NCBI GenBank assembly: GCA_021372945.1
Contig: JAJFTK010000122.1
Location: 1-41,190, forward strand
DNA from: Planctomycetaceae bacterium
GTDB lineage: Bacteria > Planctomycetota > Phycisphaerae > Sedimentisphaerales > Anaerohalosphaeraceae
DNA length: 41,190 nt
Direction of reading: 5' to 3'
Within the stretch, counting starts at the first letter, position 1. Each line of letters starts with the position of its first letter. Below the pieces are notes generated by a model, which saw only the letters and a program-made list of their open reading frames with translations, made no database searches and was not told the DNA's origin. Below are positions 8,870 to 16,837 of this stretch, piece after piece. The position numbers were made by a program, and so were the translations under genes.

Positions 8870-8897
8870 ATTATGCACAGTTTCTACGGATTATCAA
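8870..8897 (-). promoter_or_regulatory. Sigma-70-type promoter of the symporter operon
   Basis: On the minus strand, -35 TTGATA (8897-8892) and -10 CATAAT (8875-8870) are spaced by 16 bases, each matching consensus at 5 of 6 positions. The predicted start near 8863 gives a leader of about 70 bases. A 13-bp AT-rich palindrome (8895-8907) overlaps the -35 edge. Confidence 0.6.
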
Positions 8898-8959
8898 TAT
8901 AATATTGCTTAAATAAACAGGATTTTACTGGTCTATTATTTGGTTCAAGTTTAATATGT

Positions 8960-9709
8960 ATGACTGCAATGATTGACCTTTCGATCATTATTCCAGCGTT
9001 TAACGAAGCGGCCAAGATTTCAGAAGATATCGCCGCAGCCGATCGATTCCTCCGGGAGCATGGGCTTTCCGGCCAGATCATTGTTGTGGACGATGGCAGC
9101 ACCGATGGGACGTTTGAGACCGCACAAGAGGCCGCCGCCAGAACCGCCGTCCCCTGCATCGTCGAACGCATCATCCATGGCGGCAAAGGCGCCGCAGTGC
9201 GTACGGGGATTCTCAAAAGCACAGGCAGCCTGGTAATGTTCGCTGACAGCGGCGGCTGCGTCCCCTTAACCGACGCATTGCACGGAATGGAACTGATCCG
9301 CACAAATCAATGCCAGATCGCCCATGGTTCACGCCGTATCTCGCAGGAGATGATCCATCGTTCACAGTCCCTTTTTCGACAGCTCTGTTCGGCGGCGTTC
9401 AGCCTGCTGCTCATCAGCGACATCAAAAGGCTTAGCGGGTTGACCGATACGCAGTGCGGCTTCAAACTTTATCGCGGCGACGTCGCACGGATGCTTTATA
9501 GCAAGAGCACGATCGACGATTTTATGTTCGATATCGAGATCATCCTTTTGGCGATGGAGCAAAACTGCGCGATCGCCGAATTCGCCGTGCATTGGACATG
9601 CGACCCCGACAGCCGCGTGCGCCTGGCGCGGCATGCGGGCCGCGTTCTGCTGGATTTGTGGAAATTGCGAAGACGGTTTAAGCATGTTCTGGTAAGAAAA
9701 GAACATTAG
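8960..9709 (+). CDS. GT2 glycosyltransferase, dolichyl-phosphate beta-glucosyltransferase-like
   Basis: A 249-residue GT-A enzyme. The N-terminus (LSIIIPAFNEAAKI) and VVDDGSTDGT are the family-2 nucleotide-sugar signature. GGKGAAVRTGIL and GLTDTQCGFKLYRGDVA match the Alg5/polyprenyl-phosphate glucosyltransferase subgroup. That subgroup transfers glucose or another hexose from a nucleotide sugar to a polyprenyl phosphate on the cytoplasmic face. The usual metal-binding DAD is read here as D96-S-G (FADSGGCVPL), so the second acidic residue is missing. No transmembrane segment is evident. No good ribosome site precedes the ATG; a start three codons later is possible. It converges on a GT-C protein gene, which would use such a lipid-linked sugar as donor. 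Confidence 0.82.
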   Translation: MTAMIDLSIIIPAFNEAAKISEDIAAADRFLREHGLSGQIIVVDDGSTDGTFETAQEAAARTAVPCIVERIIHGGKGAAVRTGILKSTGSLVMFADSGGCVPLTDALHGMELIRTNQCQIAHGSRRISQEMIHRSQSLFRQLCSAAFSLLLISDIKRLSGLTDTQCGFKLYRGDVARMLYSKSTIDDFMFDIEIILLAMEQNCAIAEFAVHWTCDPDSRVRLARHAGRVLLDLWKLRRRFKHVLVRKEH

Positions 9710-9739
9710 CGCGAAACGGTATCATTGGAAGCGGCGCTA
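9707..9739. terminator. Inverted repeat spanning two convergent stop codons
   Basis: TAGCGC (9707-9712) and GCGCTA (9734-9739) are complementary arms around a 21-base loop. Each arm contains the stop codon of one of the convergent genes. It may act as a weak bidirectional terminator; there is no T-tract. Confidence 0.3.
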
Positions 9740-12211
9740 GGGCCGTTTGTTGAACCGTGAACCAAAGACGATCCATTCGGCTTTACCGTCTTTATTGGTC
9801 AGCAGCATCATGGAACAGCCGTCAACATTCGCACTGAGCTTCTTCAATTCCGCTATCGGCATGATCATTGCCGCCGTGCTGAGCGCATCGGCCATGGCGG
9901 CATCGTGCGTCAGCCGCACCCAGGAAGCTGTGCGATCCTTGATGGGCCGGCCGGTCGCCGGGTCAATAATATGAAGGCCTTTTCCGATCCCTGACGACGC
10001 AATCGCTTCATTGGTAAGTTCAAGCCGCAGGCGGACCTTTCCGCTTTCCGGTTCGCTCAACGTGATCGGCCAGCCTTTTCTGCCGTCGGGCTGCTGCCCG
10101 GCGATCACGGAACTGGCGCCCGCGGAGATCAGCCATTTGGAGATGGACCACTCCGTCAGCACCTGCGCCATGCGGTCGGCGGCGTAGCCTTTGCCGATTC
10201 CGCCCAGGTCCAGCCGTGCGGATGGATCCGTAAGCCTTACCTCCAGCGATCCCGGAACCAGCTGCACCACCGATTGGAATGCATTGGGATCGATTGCCCT
10301 GGAACCGGCGGCGATATCGAACGCGCCTTTCGTTATTTCAAAGGCATCCTGTGCTTTGATCAGACACTGCATGGTTTCAGGATCGACGATCGCCGACTGC
10401 CCTGCCGCCGCATTCACGCGCGAGATGTCGCTGTTTTCAATGAACCGGCTGAGCAGCGACTCAAGCCGGTCGGCGGTCTCAAATGCCGCGCGAGCCGCCG
10501 CGGCGGCATAAGCGGCGTCCTGGTGCTGCATGAATATCGCAAACGTCGTATTCATTGCCGTGTGATTGAACTTGAGCAGACCCGCGATCTCCGAGCCGCC
10601 TGGCTGTATCTTCATAAGAGCTGTCCCATTCTCAATAGTCTTCTCCGGTGCGGGCGTATTCTCGTGCATCCTGTCCCACACATCGGCTCGAACATAACCT
10701 TGCCATACAATCCCCGGCCTCAGCAAGCAGCCGTCCTCGAATAATGGAAAGTAAAGCGGCCTTTGTCCCGGCGGAGGCGCCGAATACAACTTTCTCAAGA
10801 GTTCCTGCTCGAGCGAACCCTGCGCCAAGATGATCGGGGCCGAAGTAACGCCAGCATCCACAGAGTCCCAATATCCCACATTCGAGAAATCCCGCAGGTA
10901 CCAGGGCAGCGGCCAATAATCATTATCGGGCGCGATCACTTGGATTGCAGCGGCTTTTCCTTCGGTTGTCGATAATGCCGCCTTGTTCACTTCCTCAACC
11001 ATTCGGAAAACGTCCGGGGAGGTGTGCGCATAAACATAAGGATTGCCCGGATCAGCCGCATAGTCGAACGCCAGCAGTTTGCTTTGCACCAGCGGACTGA
11101 CAAGGCCATAAAGCAAAAGCACGCCGGCGAAAATCACTTTAACCGCGACACCGCGGGCCAGACGCAGCAAACGATCGCTCATCCAACCGGCGACTAAGAC
11201 CATCCCGAACAGAAAACTGAGCATGCACCAGGGCGTTTTGTACGGGATCGCACTATAGATAACCGTCAGCAAAAGCGTATAGACAGCCAAAAAACAGGCA
11301 AGCGCGTTGGGCCTGGCCGGCTTTGGCCACAGCAAGAAAACCATTCCGATCAGGGCCAGCGCGACAATGCCGTCTTCGTTCCAGCTCAAGGGCTCGACAA
11401 ACTCCAGCCATGTTAGAAGATCCAGGTAATAATACCATGGGTGAGCATGAACGCTTTGGCCGCCGGCGCGCTGGAACCAGACGGCGTAGGAACCGACTGA
11501 ATCGATGATCCCGCGGGGGTTGGCGCCGAAAGAAGAAAAAAAGGCACACGAAACGACAATGAAGGCAGCAAGCCCGGCCGCCAGATGGGATAACCTCACG
11601 GACCTTTTAATCGGATACCGCCATAGAACCCAAACCAACGACAGCCCCGCTGCCGCCGCGACAGCCAGGACGAACGTCTCCTTGCTGGCGTGCATCAGCC
11701 CAAGAAAGCCGCCGGATAAAACAACCCAGATCCATTTTCGCGTGCGGCAGTATTGCCAGGCTGAACCCAGAAAGCACGCGGTAAAAAAAACGAGCAGCGT
11801 TTCCTGGATGTAATAGCGGCTGTAATAAACAAACGCCGGCGAAAAGGCCAGCAGCGCCCCGCTGAAAAACACGGCCTCGCGGCCCAGGCCCCGTGCAAAG
11901 AACAAAGGCGTGAGGATCAGCAGCGTACCGAAGACCGCCGGAACCAGCCGAAGCGTCTTTTCCTCCACCTGCGAGAAAGTCCGTTCGCCGCGCATAAACG
12001 CGCTCGCAAGCGTAAGGAAATTCAGCGTGGGCCCGTGAAATTCCTGCGGGTCATACTGATACCGGTTTTCTTCGAGAAGCTGCTGGAATTTTATCGCGTG
12101 GACCGACTCATCCGTGTGCATGGGACGGTCATTGAGACCGACCGTCCGCAGCAGGAAGCCGCCCGCCAGAACAACGGCCCAAAGCAGGATCCCCAGCGCT
12201 TTCAGTTTCAT
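9737..12211 (-). CDS. GT-C glycosyltransferase (TIGR03663/Agl23-like) fused to an ApbE domain
   Basis: An 824-residue two-part protein. Residues 1-375 are a polytopic membrane domain of the PMT/ArnT-like GT-C fold: RPMHTDESVHA (29-39) holds the acidic pair in the first extracytoplasmic loop, followed by about nine more hydrophobic helices. Residues 376-545 are soluble (PDNDYWPLPWYLRDF). From about 552 the sequence is an ApbE-type FAD:protein FMN transferase domain: MNTTFAIFM start, a LESLLSRFIENSDISRVN helix, LDLGGIGKGYAAD (667-679), HIIDPATGRP (747-756) and AMADALSTAAM (773-783). ApbE attaches FMN to a serine or threonine of exported proteins. The frame is continuous, so this is a genuine fusion unless the assembly is wrong. 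The start overlaps the upstream lipoprotein stop by 4 bases (ATGA), implying translational coupling. No FMN-acceptor motif (SGAT-like) was noticed in the adjacent cytochrome proteins. Confidence 0.87.
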   Translation of the reverse strand: MKLKALGILLWAVVLAGGFLLRTVGLNDRPMHTDESVHAIKFQQLLEENRYQYDPQEFHGPTLNFLTLASAFMRGERTFSQVEEKTLRLVPAVFGTLLILTPLFFARGLGREAVFFSGALLAFSPAFVYYSRYYIQETLLVFFTACFLGSAWQYCRTRKWIWVVLSGGFLGLMHASKETFVLAVAAAAGLSLVWVLWRYPIKRSVRLSHLAAGLAAFIVVSCAFFSSFGANPRGIIDSVGSYAVWFQRAGGQSVHAHPWYYYLDLLTWLEFVEPLSWNEDGIVALALIGMVFLLWPKPARPNALACFLAVYTLLLTVIYSAIPYKTPWCMLSFLFGMVLVAGWMSDRLLRLARGVAVKVIFAGVLLLYGLVSPLVQSKLLAFDYAADPGNPYVYAHTSPDVFRMVEEVNKAALSTTEGKAAAIQVIAPDNDYWPLPWYLRDFSNVGYWDSVDAGVTSAPIILAQGSLEQELLRKLYSAPPPGQRPLYFPLFEDGCLLRPGIVWQGYVRADVWDRMHENTPAPEKTIENGTALMKIQPGGSEIAGLLKFNHTAMNTTFAIFMQHQDAAYAAAAARAAFETADRLESLLSRFIENSDISRVNAAAGQSAIVDPETMQCLIKAQDAFEITKGAFDIAAGSRAIDPNAFQSVVQLVPGSLEVRLTDPSARLDLGGIGKGYAADRMAQVLTEWSISKWLISAGASSVIAGQQPDGRKGWPITLSEPESGKVRLRLELTNEAIASSGIGKGLHIIDPATGRPIKDRTASWVRLTHDAAMADALSTAAMIMPIAELKKLSANVDGCSMMLLTNKDGKAEWIVFGSRFNKRP

Positions 12212-12987
12212 TGCACGGGCTTGCCGTAAACCTCGACTTCAATATAGTGACTATAATCGTTCTGGTTGTTGGCCTGGCTGTAAAGGCGCACGTAGCGTCC
12301 CTGAACGCCTTTGGCGTCCATCAGGCGGCCTTCGGCCGTTTCCACGTAATGCCGATCCTGCCCAATGCCCAGGCCGAGCGAATTGTCGATGTCGTTATTA
12401 AAAACGGTTTTAACGTCAGTCACAAAATCCGGGTCGTCCGACGTCTGCACGACAACATCGAAATAGACGCGCGGAGTTTTGTGATAATGCCAGACAACGA
12501 CCGCATAAATGTCGCTCTTTGCGCCGAGATCCACCTGCACCCACTGCTTGAACGGTCCCAACTCGATAACGCTGCCGTCAGTGGCTTCCTTATCGCCGTC
12601 CACCACCATCGTCAGATCACCCGTGATGGGCTCCGACTCGGAGCTGGTCACCGGCTTGTTCAGGGCCAGGTTGACGGTTCCCTCCGGGGCCATGAACGGC
12701 GGCCGCGGCTTGCCCAGGGGCTTTTCCAGGTTTTCGATACCGGCCAGATTTTCCGGCGTGCCCACAAACATCGGCCGCGGCAGCACCAGCGCAAGCGGCT
12801 TCAGATCGCCTGTCTGAGCGTCTGCGGAGGCGGGAGCCTCTTCGACCTGCGCAGCGGGCTGTGAGGTTTCAGCCGCCGCAGGAGCTGCCGTTTCATCCGA
12901 ACCGGGGTTGGCAGGCTGCGACTTGCTGCACCCGCCGATCACAGCGGTCATTGCCATTAAAAGAACCAGTACCTTCAAATGCTTCAT
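12208..12987 (-). CDS. Lipoprotein with F5/8 type C (discoidin-like) domain
   Basis: A 259-residue secreted lipoprotein. The N-terminus has a short charged region, a hydrophobic core and lipobox IGGC, giving a lipidated cysteine at residue 20. A low-complexity Ala/Pro/Glu linker runs to about 65. The C-terminal half has the jelly-roll start VNLALNKPVTSSES, KQWVQVDLGA, and GRYVRLYSQAN, all typical of the F5/8 type C / CBM32-like fold that binds sugars or surfaces. AGGAG lies 8 bases before the ATG. It precedes and overlaps the GT-C/ApbE gene by four bases, so the two products probably act together at the cell surface. The ligand is unknown. Confidence 0.85.
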   Translation of the reverse strand: MKHLKVLVLLMAMTAVIGGCSKSQPANPGSDETAAPAAAETSQPAAQVEEAPASADAQTGDLKPLALVLPRPMFVGTPENLAGIENLEKPLGKPRPPFMAPEGTVNLALNKPVTSSESEPITGDLTMVVDGDKEATDGSVIELGPFKQWVQVDLGAKSDIYAVVVWHYHKTPRVYFDVVVQTSDDPDFVTDVKTVFNNDIDNSLGLGIGQDRHYVETAEGRLMDAKGVQGRYVRLYSQANNQNDYSHYIEVEVYGKPVQ

Positions 12988-13031
12988 CTTAAAATCTCCT
13001 GAAAATTCCAGATATTCCTTAATACCGGCTG

Positions 13032-13037
13032 ATTATA
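13032..13037 (-). promoter_or_regulatory. Possible -10 box for the lipoprotein/GT-C operon
   Basis: A perfect TATAAT on the minus strand lies 45 bases before the lipoprotein start and just past the upstream terminator. No acceptable -35 is found at 16-18 bases, so this is weak support. Confidence 0.3.
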
Positions 13038-13061
13038 ACCGATTTTCAACGTCGACCCTAA

Positions 13062-13098
13062 TAAAAAAGCCGGCGTGCCTTCGGGCTGAGTGCCGGCT
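13062..13098 (-). terminator. Rho-independent terminator after the MFS gene
   Basis: On the minus strand AGCCGGC (13098-13092) pairs with GCCGGCT (13074-13068) around a 17-base loop and is followed by a run of T. It lies 18 bases past the MFS stop codon and closes the cytochrome/oxidoreductase block. Confidence 0.85.
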
Positions 13099-13116
13099 CT
13101 GAAAACTACGCAGCGA

Positions 13117-14301
13117 TTACTGGCCCTTCATCCGGCCCAGAACAAGCGCCAGAATCAGCAGCAGTGCGCACGCCGGCAGCAGCAGTTTGAGGCTCTTCTG
13201 AATTGACCCGCCCTTGGCGATATTTCCCATGGCCTTGGGCACAATCACCGAGCCAAGCAGACCGACGGCGAACATAATACCGAAAATGGCGCCAAGAACG
13301 TCGACGGGAAATTTCGAAAACGTCACGCCTACCGTAGTCGGAAAGATCGGGGCAAACACAAAACCTGCCAGCGCCGCCAGCAGTGCCGCCTGGGTGCCTT
13401 TCGAGCAGGACATCATCAGAAAAATGCCGACGGCGGCGATCAGAGCGGCGATGGCAATAATCCCCCCGCCCACGTCCGCCAGGACAATCCCCATCCGCGC
13501 CGGCACAAGCCCCGTCACCAGACGGCCCGCCATCATGGCAATCGCAAACCAGCTCAGCAGACGCTGACCCCGAGCATCGGCAACGGCCGGCTCAATGGAA
13601 GCGTCTTCCTTTTTGACCACTTCTTTGCCAAAGGCCGGCAGCCAACTGCAAAACGACGTTTCCAGCGCCATATAACAGAACAGCACGAAGGACGCCACCA
13701 GGACCGCAGGTTCCCCCAGCAGTTTGACGGCCGCGGCAACATCAAGCTTGGCGCCGCTGGCCGGGTAATTCGTCGCCGCCAGTGCGATCACAATCGGCAG
13801 TGCGATGATGATCCCAAGTGCGGAAACGGCTTTTTCGTAACTCGTCTTGCGGAACAGAAAACTGACGAGCATCGGCGTCACAAACAGTCCAAGTCCGAAG
13901 AACACGTTGGCCAGGTTGCTGGCGGCCGCCGCATCTTGGCCGCCAAAAAGAACGTGAGCCGCCATGACGTTGCCGGCGGTATTCATGGACATCGCTCCGA
14001 ACCCCAGAAGAATGCAGGGGATGACCACGGCCAGATAGTCTTTTCCGAACGCCAGGATAAAAACGCTGATCGCCGTGGCGGCAAATCCAAACACGGCCAC
14101 CCACTTGTAACCGATCGCATCGGTGATCACGCCGATCAACAGCGACGCCACGAGACACGACGCCATGAAAATAGAAATCAGCGTCCCGAATTTGGCTTCG
14201 TCAATTTTGACGCGCGGCATGAGCTTGACACTGATCGACCCGAGAAGGCAAAAGCACATGCCCAGCCCGAACACGCACATTAATGCGACAGCCTGTACCA
14301 T
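13117..14301 (-). CDS. Major facilitator superfamily transporter
   Basis: A 394-residue integral membrane protein with about 12 hydrophobic helices. It starts MVQAVALMCVFGLGMCFCLLGSISVKLM and carries FGTLISIFMASCLVASLLIGVITDAIGYKW, the loop 2-3 motif region (GxxxDxxGxK-like) of MFS carriers. The general look is close to the FucP-like sugar:proton symporter group, but specificity cannot be read. AAGGAG lies 6 bases before the ATG. It starts 37 bases after the cytochrome b gene and is followed by a strong terminator, so it is probably the last gene of the block beginning with the isomerase lipoprotein at 19082. It may import the product of extracytoplasmic sugar oxidation (inference). Confidence 0.87.
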   Translation of the reverse strand: MVQAVALMCVFGLGMCFCLLGSISVKLMPRVKIDEAKFGTLISIFMASCLVASLLIGVITDAIGYKWVAVFGFAATAISVFILAFGKDYLAVVIPCILLGFGAMSMNTAGNVMAAHVLFGGQDAAAASNLANVFFGLGLFVTPMLVSFLFRKTSYEKAVSALGIIIALPIVIALAATNYPASGAKLDVAAAVKLLGEPAVLVASFVLFCYMALETSFCSWLPAFGKEVVKKEDASIEPAVADARGQRLLSWFAIAMMAGRLVTGLVPARMGIVLADVGGGIIAIAALIAAVGIFLMMSCSKGTQAALLAALAGFVFAPIFPTTVGVTFSKFPVDVLGAIFGIMFAVGLLGSVIVPKAMGNIAKGGSIQKSLKLLLPACALLLILALVLGRMKGQ

Positions 14302-14338
14302 AGATTACTCCTTTCAGATCAAATCCATTATGAAGAAG

Positions 14339-14998
14339 TTAGCTCATCGGACATCCATGAAGGTCCGCTCTTATTCCGGCACGGACCAACACATACAGTT
14401 CAACGATGGAAACAAGCGCAAACGCCAGCGCACACCAGCGATGGGCGTAATACATGAAGTTCTGCCAGTCTTCGCCAAGCCACGGCAGCATGCTAAGCAC
14501 CATTGTCAGCGTCAGCGGCAGCGAAAGTCCAAGAAGCAGCCAAAAACCCGTCTTTGCGCCCAGGCCCGAATCGGTCAGCGGGCAGCAGAACCGCCCTGCC
14601 TGCCGGCGCCCGCAGGTGATGTCCTTCCGGGCGAACCTGAACCGCCCCGCCCCCAGGATCGCGATAACCGCGCCGCAGGCGATAAACACCGGCGCAAATG
14701 TCGCGTGGATCATCAGCAGCCAGCCCGCCAGCCGGGAGCCGAACATCAGCGGGCCAAAGCCAGTCGCAAACAATACCATAAAGCTGAGCAGTCCCAGCAG
14801 GAACGCCAGTTTCATGAACCGCCCCGGCCAATTGAGCCGCTGCGGCAGAAACAACAGCGTAAATACATGCAGGCCCTTGCGAAACAAAACGCCCGGACTG
14901 AAGCGTCTTTCATAACCGCACGGATAGACCAGCGCATGCAGCGCGATCACGCCCAGTATCAAGGCTATGCCGATCAGTGTCACCCATCGAAATATCAT
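14339..14998 (-). CDS. Four-helix b-type cytochrome, partner of the heptaheme c protein
   Basis: A 219-residue membrane protein from the ATG at 14998, whose start overlaps the stop of the heptaheme cytochrome gene (ATGA). A longer upstream frame only shadows that gene. Helices are seen near residues 5-25, 40-52, 62-85, 90-116, 150-172 and 185-206. Histidines placed in or at the ends of helices (H21, H44, H98, H186) are plausible heme ligands, as in cytochrome b561 and formate-dehydrogenase gamma-like subunits. A cytosol- or periplasm-facing loop has three cysteines (ITCGRRQAGRFCCPL). It would pass electrons between a multiheme cytochrome and the quinone pool. The b-type call is from pattern and context rather than a clear family match. 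Confidence 0.7.
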   Translation of the reverse strand: MIFRWVTLIGIALILGVIALHALVYPCGYERRFSPGVLFRKGLHVFTLLFLPQRLNWPGRFMKLAFLLGLLSFMVLFATGFGPLMFGSRLAGWLLMIHATFAPVFIACGAVIAILGAGRFRFARKDITCGRRQAGRFCCPLTDSGLGAKTGFWLLLGLSLPLTLTMVLSMLPWLGEDWQNFMYYAHRWCALAFALVSIVELYVLVRAGIRADLHGCPMS

Positions 14999-16824
14999 GG
15001 CTCCTCCTGCGCACAGGCATTGGAAATAACCGTCAGCGCCTTGAGTCCGTACGCCAGCAGCAGCAAGGCGATCAGGCCGCACGCGGCAAAGGCCACGACC
15101 TTGAGAACCGGCCGAAATACGAACGACACATTGAATGCCCAGACGTAGAACCGATCCAAACCCTGGAGCTGAACCATTTCGATCTGCTCCAACCCGTCCG
15201 CCGTCCGCACCGGCGTATCCCGCTCGACGGTACCGAAGAAGAACGCCGAATCGGCCGTGTGGCAATCCTTGCACTGACGAACACCAAGCGACTCTTGGGC
15301 AGGGCGCACATCATGTGCCATCGCCCACGCGTATGGCGCGGCCGCCTCATCCTTCGTACTGACTACCTTTTCACCTTCCAGCCGATAGAGCTCACCGCCG
15401 GCGATATAGACAGGCGTCGAATCGTCTTGCTTCATCACCGAAAGGACCTTGCCGATCTGTTCCTGGGTCAGGGGCCGCCAGTCGTCCTGCTTTTCGACAT
15501 TGGCCTCCAGCGTATCCGAGGCGACCTTCAAAACGGTCTTCGGCAGTTTCGGTGTAACCTTGCCATTCTCGTCCATGACGCCCCAGTACGCCGGCCAGAA
15601 TAGTTTATATGGCCCTATCTTACCGTCCGGCCCCTTCATCAGGACCGGCGCATAAACATGCGGTTGACGAACGTCCAGCTTGTGTTTGCCGTGAAGGCCC
15701 GTTCGATGCATCCGTGCAGTCTGCCACCGAGCGGCCTCTTGCTCGGGCCACGTGGCCGAGTGGCATGCCGTACACGTCAATTTCTCAAAATGGATGGGAG
15801 GAATGCCGATGTGTTTGGGCCTTGGAGCGCCGAGCCGGCCGATCTCCTGCGGCGTCTGGCCTTCGATCCCCAGGTGGCAGCCCTGGCAGGTCAGCCCCTT
15901 GCCCTCGCCTTCGGTTTCGATGCCGCGCGTTATCTTATGGTCATCGCCGTTGCGATGGCAATCGACGCAATTAAGGCCGCTCTGCAGATGCACGTCCTGG
16001 TCCTGCGTCCATTCGTTATTCTCTCCGACCCGCAGGTCCTTATTGGAATGACAGAAGTAGCAGCGGTCATTGATCGGTTGGCCCGAGACATCAAAGAAGA
16101 CCATATCGTCTTTGTCGAAAGTCCCGGGGTTGTAGGCAACTTTGATCCCCTCATCGAACTCAGGATCGAAAAAATTCGACAATTCTGAGGCAACCCCGTT
16201 AATCACTGCCTTGCCGCTGGAGGCTGCCGGGATCCACCTGAAATTCTGCCTGGCCGCCTGCAAAGCCGCCAGGCTCTGATCTTCCTGCGGGCTGTTGTGG
16301 TGACAGGCAAGGCAATTGATCTCATAATCGCCGCTGATGTCTTTTCGCACCTTCTCACCGGGTTCGGTCACCGGCATCTCGCCATAGCTTCCGCCGGGAA
16401 AATGGCTCCAGAATTCCTTTAGAAAGTCCCACGGCGACAGCCCGACGTCTTCGGGCGCGTATGAGCCCGGCCACCGTCTGCCGCTGATCGGCAGTTGTGT
16501 CCGCGTGACAGAATCGGTCAGTACCCACGGCTGGCTGGGCCGACCCGGATTCACATTGGGATCGTGACTGTTGAAATGCCAGCCGGCGGCGATCTTGTCG
16601 CAATCGTGGCACTTGCCGCAGGTCTGCTTCAGCGAAAACGGCTTGGGGTTCTCGTCCCTGCCGCGGATCTGGTTGCCCTGCGCATCAAACAACTCAAACA
16701 CGTGCACAGGCGCACTGCGATTGCCGTCGTTGCCTTCGCCGATCAATTCATCCTCGGCCGCTCTGGCCAAAGGCATGGCCGCCAGCATCGCAACGCAGAC
16801 CAAAAACTTCAGCGATCTAACCAT
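14995..16824 (-). CDS. Heptaheme c-type cytochrome with C-terminal membrane anchor
   Basis: A 609-residue exported protein. A Sec signal peptide ends near ALARAA (residue 22). Seven CXXCH heme sites start at C69, C171, C255, C286, C313, C351 and C518. A hydrophobic helix at about 571-598 anchors the C-terminus, leaving the heme part outside the cytoplasmic membrane. The heme spacing does not match small cytochromes c3, c7 or NrfB/NapC closely; a large heme-free stretch (355-517) separates the last site. It is co-translated with the cytochrome b gene (4-base overlap) and starts 13 bases after a Tat-exported Gfo/Idh/MocA gene. Electron transfer is certain in kind; any catalytic role at one of the hemes is unknown. 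Confidence 0.88.
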   Translation of the reverse strand: MVRSLKFLVCVAMLAAMPLARAAEDELIGEGNDGNRSAPVHVFELFDAQGNQIRGRDENPKPFSLKQTCGKCHDCDKIAAGWHFNSHDPNVNPGRPSQPWVLTDSVTRTQLPISGRRWPGSYAPEDVGLSPWDFLKEFWSHFPGGSYGEMPVTEPGEKVRKDISGDYEINCLACHHNSPQEDQSLAALQAARQNFRWIPAASSGKAVINGVASELSNFFDPEFDEGIKVAYNPGTFDKDDMVFFDVSGQPINDRCYFCHSNKDLRVGENNEWTQDQDVHLQSGLNCVDCHRNGDDHKITRGIETEGEGKGLTCQGCHLGIEGQTPQEIGRLGAPRPKHIGIPPIHFEKLTCTACHSATWPEQEAARWQTARMHRTGLHGKHKLDVRQPHVYAPVLMKGPDGKIGPYKLFWPAYWGVMDENGKVTPKLPKTVLKVASDTLEANVEKQDDWRPLTQEQIGKVLSVMKQDDSTPVYIAGGELYRLEGEKVVSTKDEAAAPYAWAMAHDVRPAQESLGVRQCKDCHTADSAFFFGTVERDTPVRTADGLEQIEMVQLQGLDRFYVWAFNVSFVFRPVLKVVAFAACGLIALLLLAYGLKALTVISNACAQEEP

Positions 16825-16837
16825 CCGTGATCCTACC

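Noticed and set aside
8895..8907. CAATAT-A-ATATTG palindrome
   Set aside because: AT-rich and short; likely by chance within the promoter region of the symporter operon.
8795..8959. Sigma-54 promoter controlled by the NifA-like activator
   Set aside because: No GG-N10-GC pattern was found in this gap; a sigma-70-type promoter fits better.
14999..15274. N-terminal extension of the cytochrome b gene to 15274
   Set aside because: It would run through the heptaheme gene; the ATG at 14998 with ATGA overlap is the natural start.
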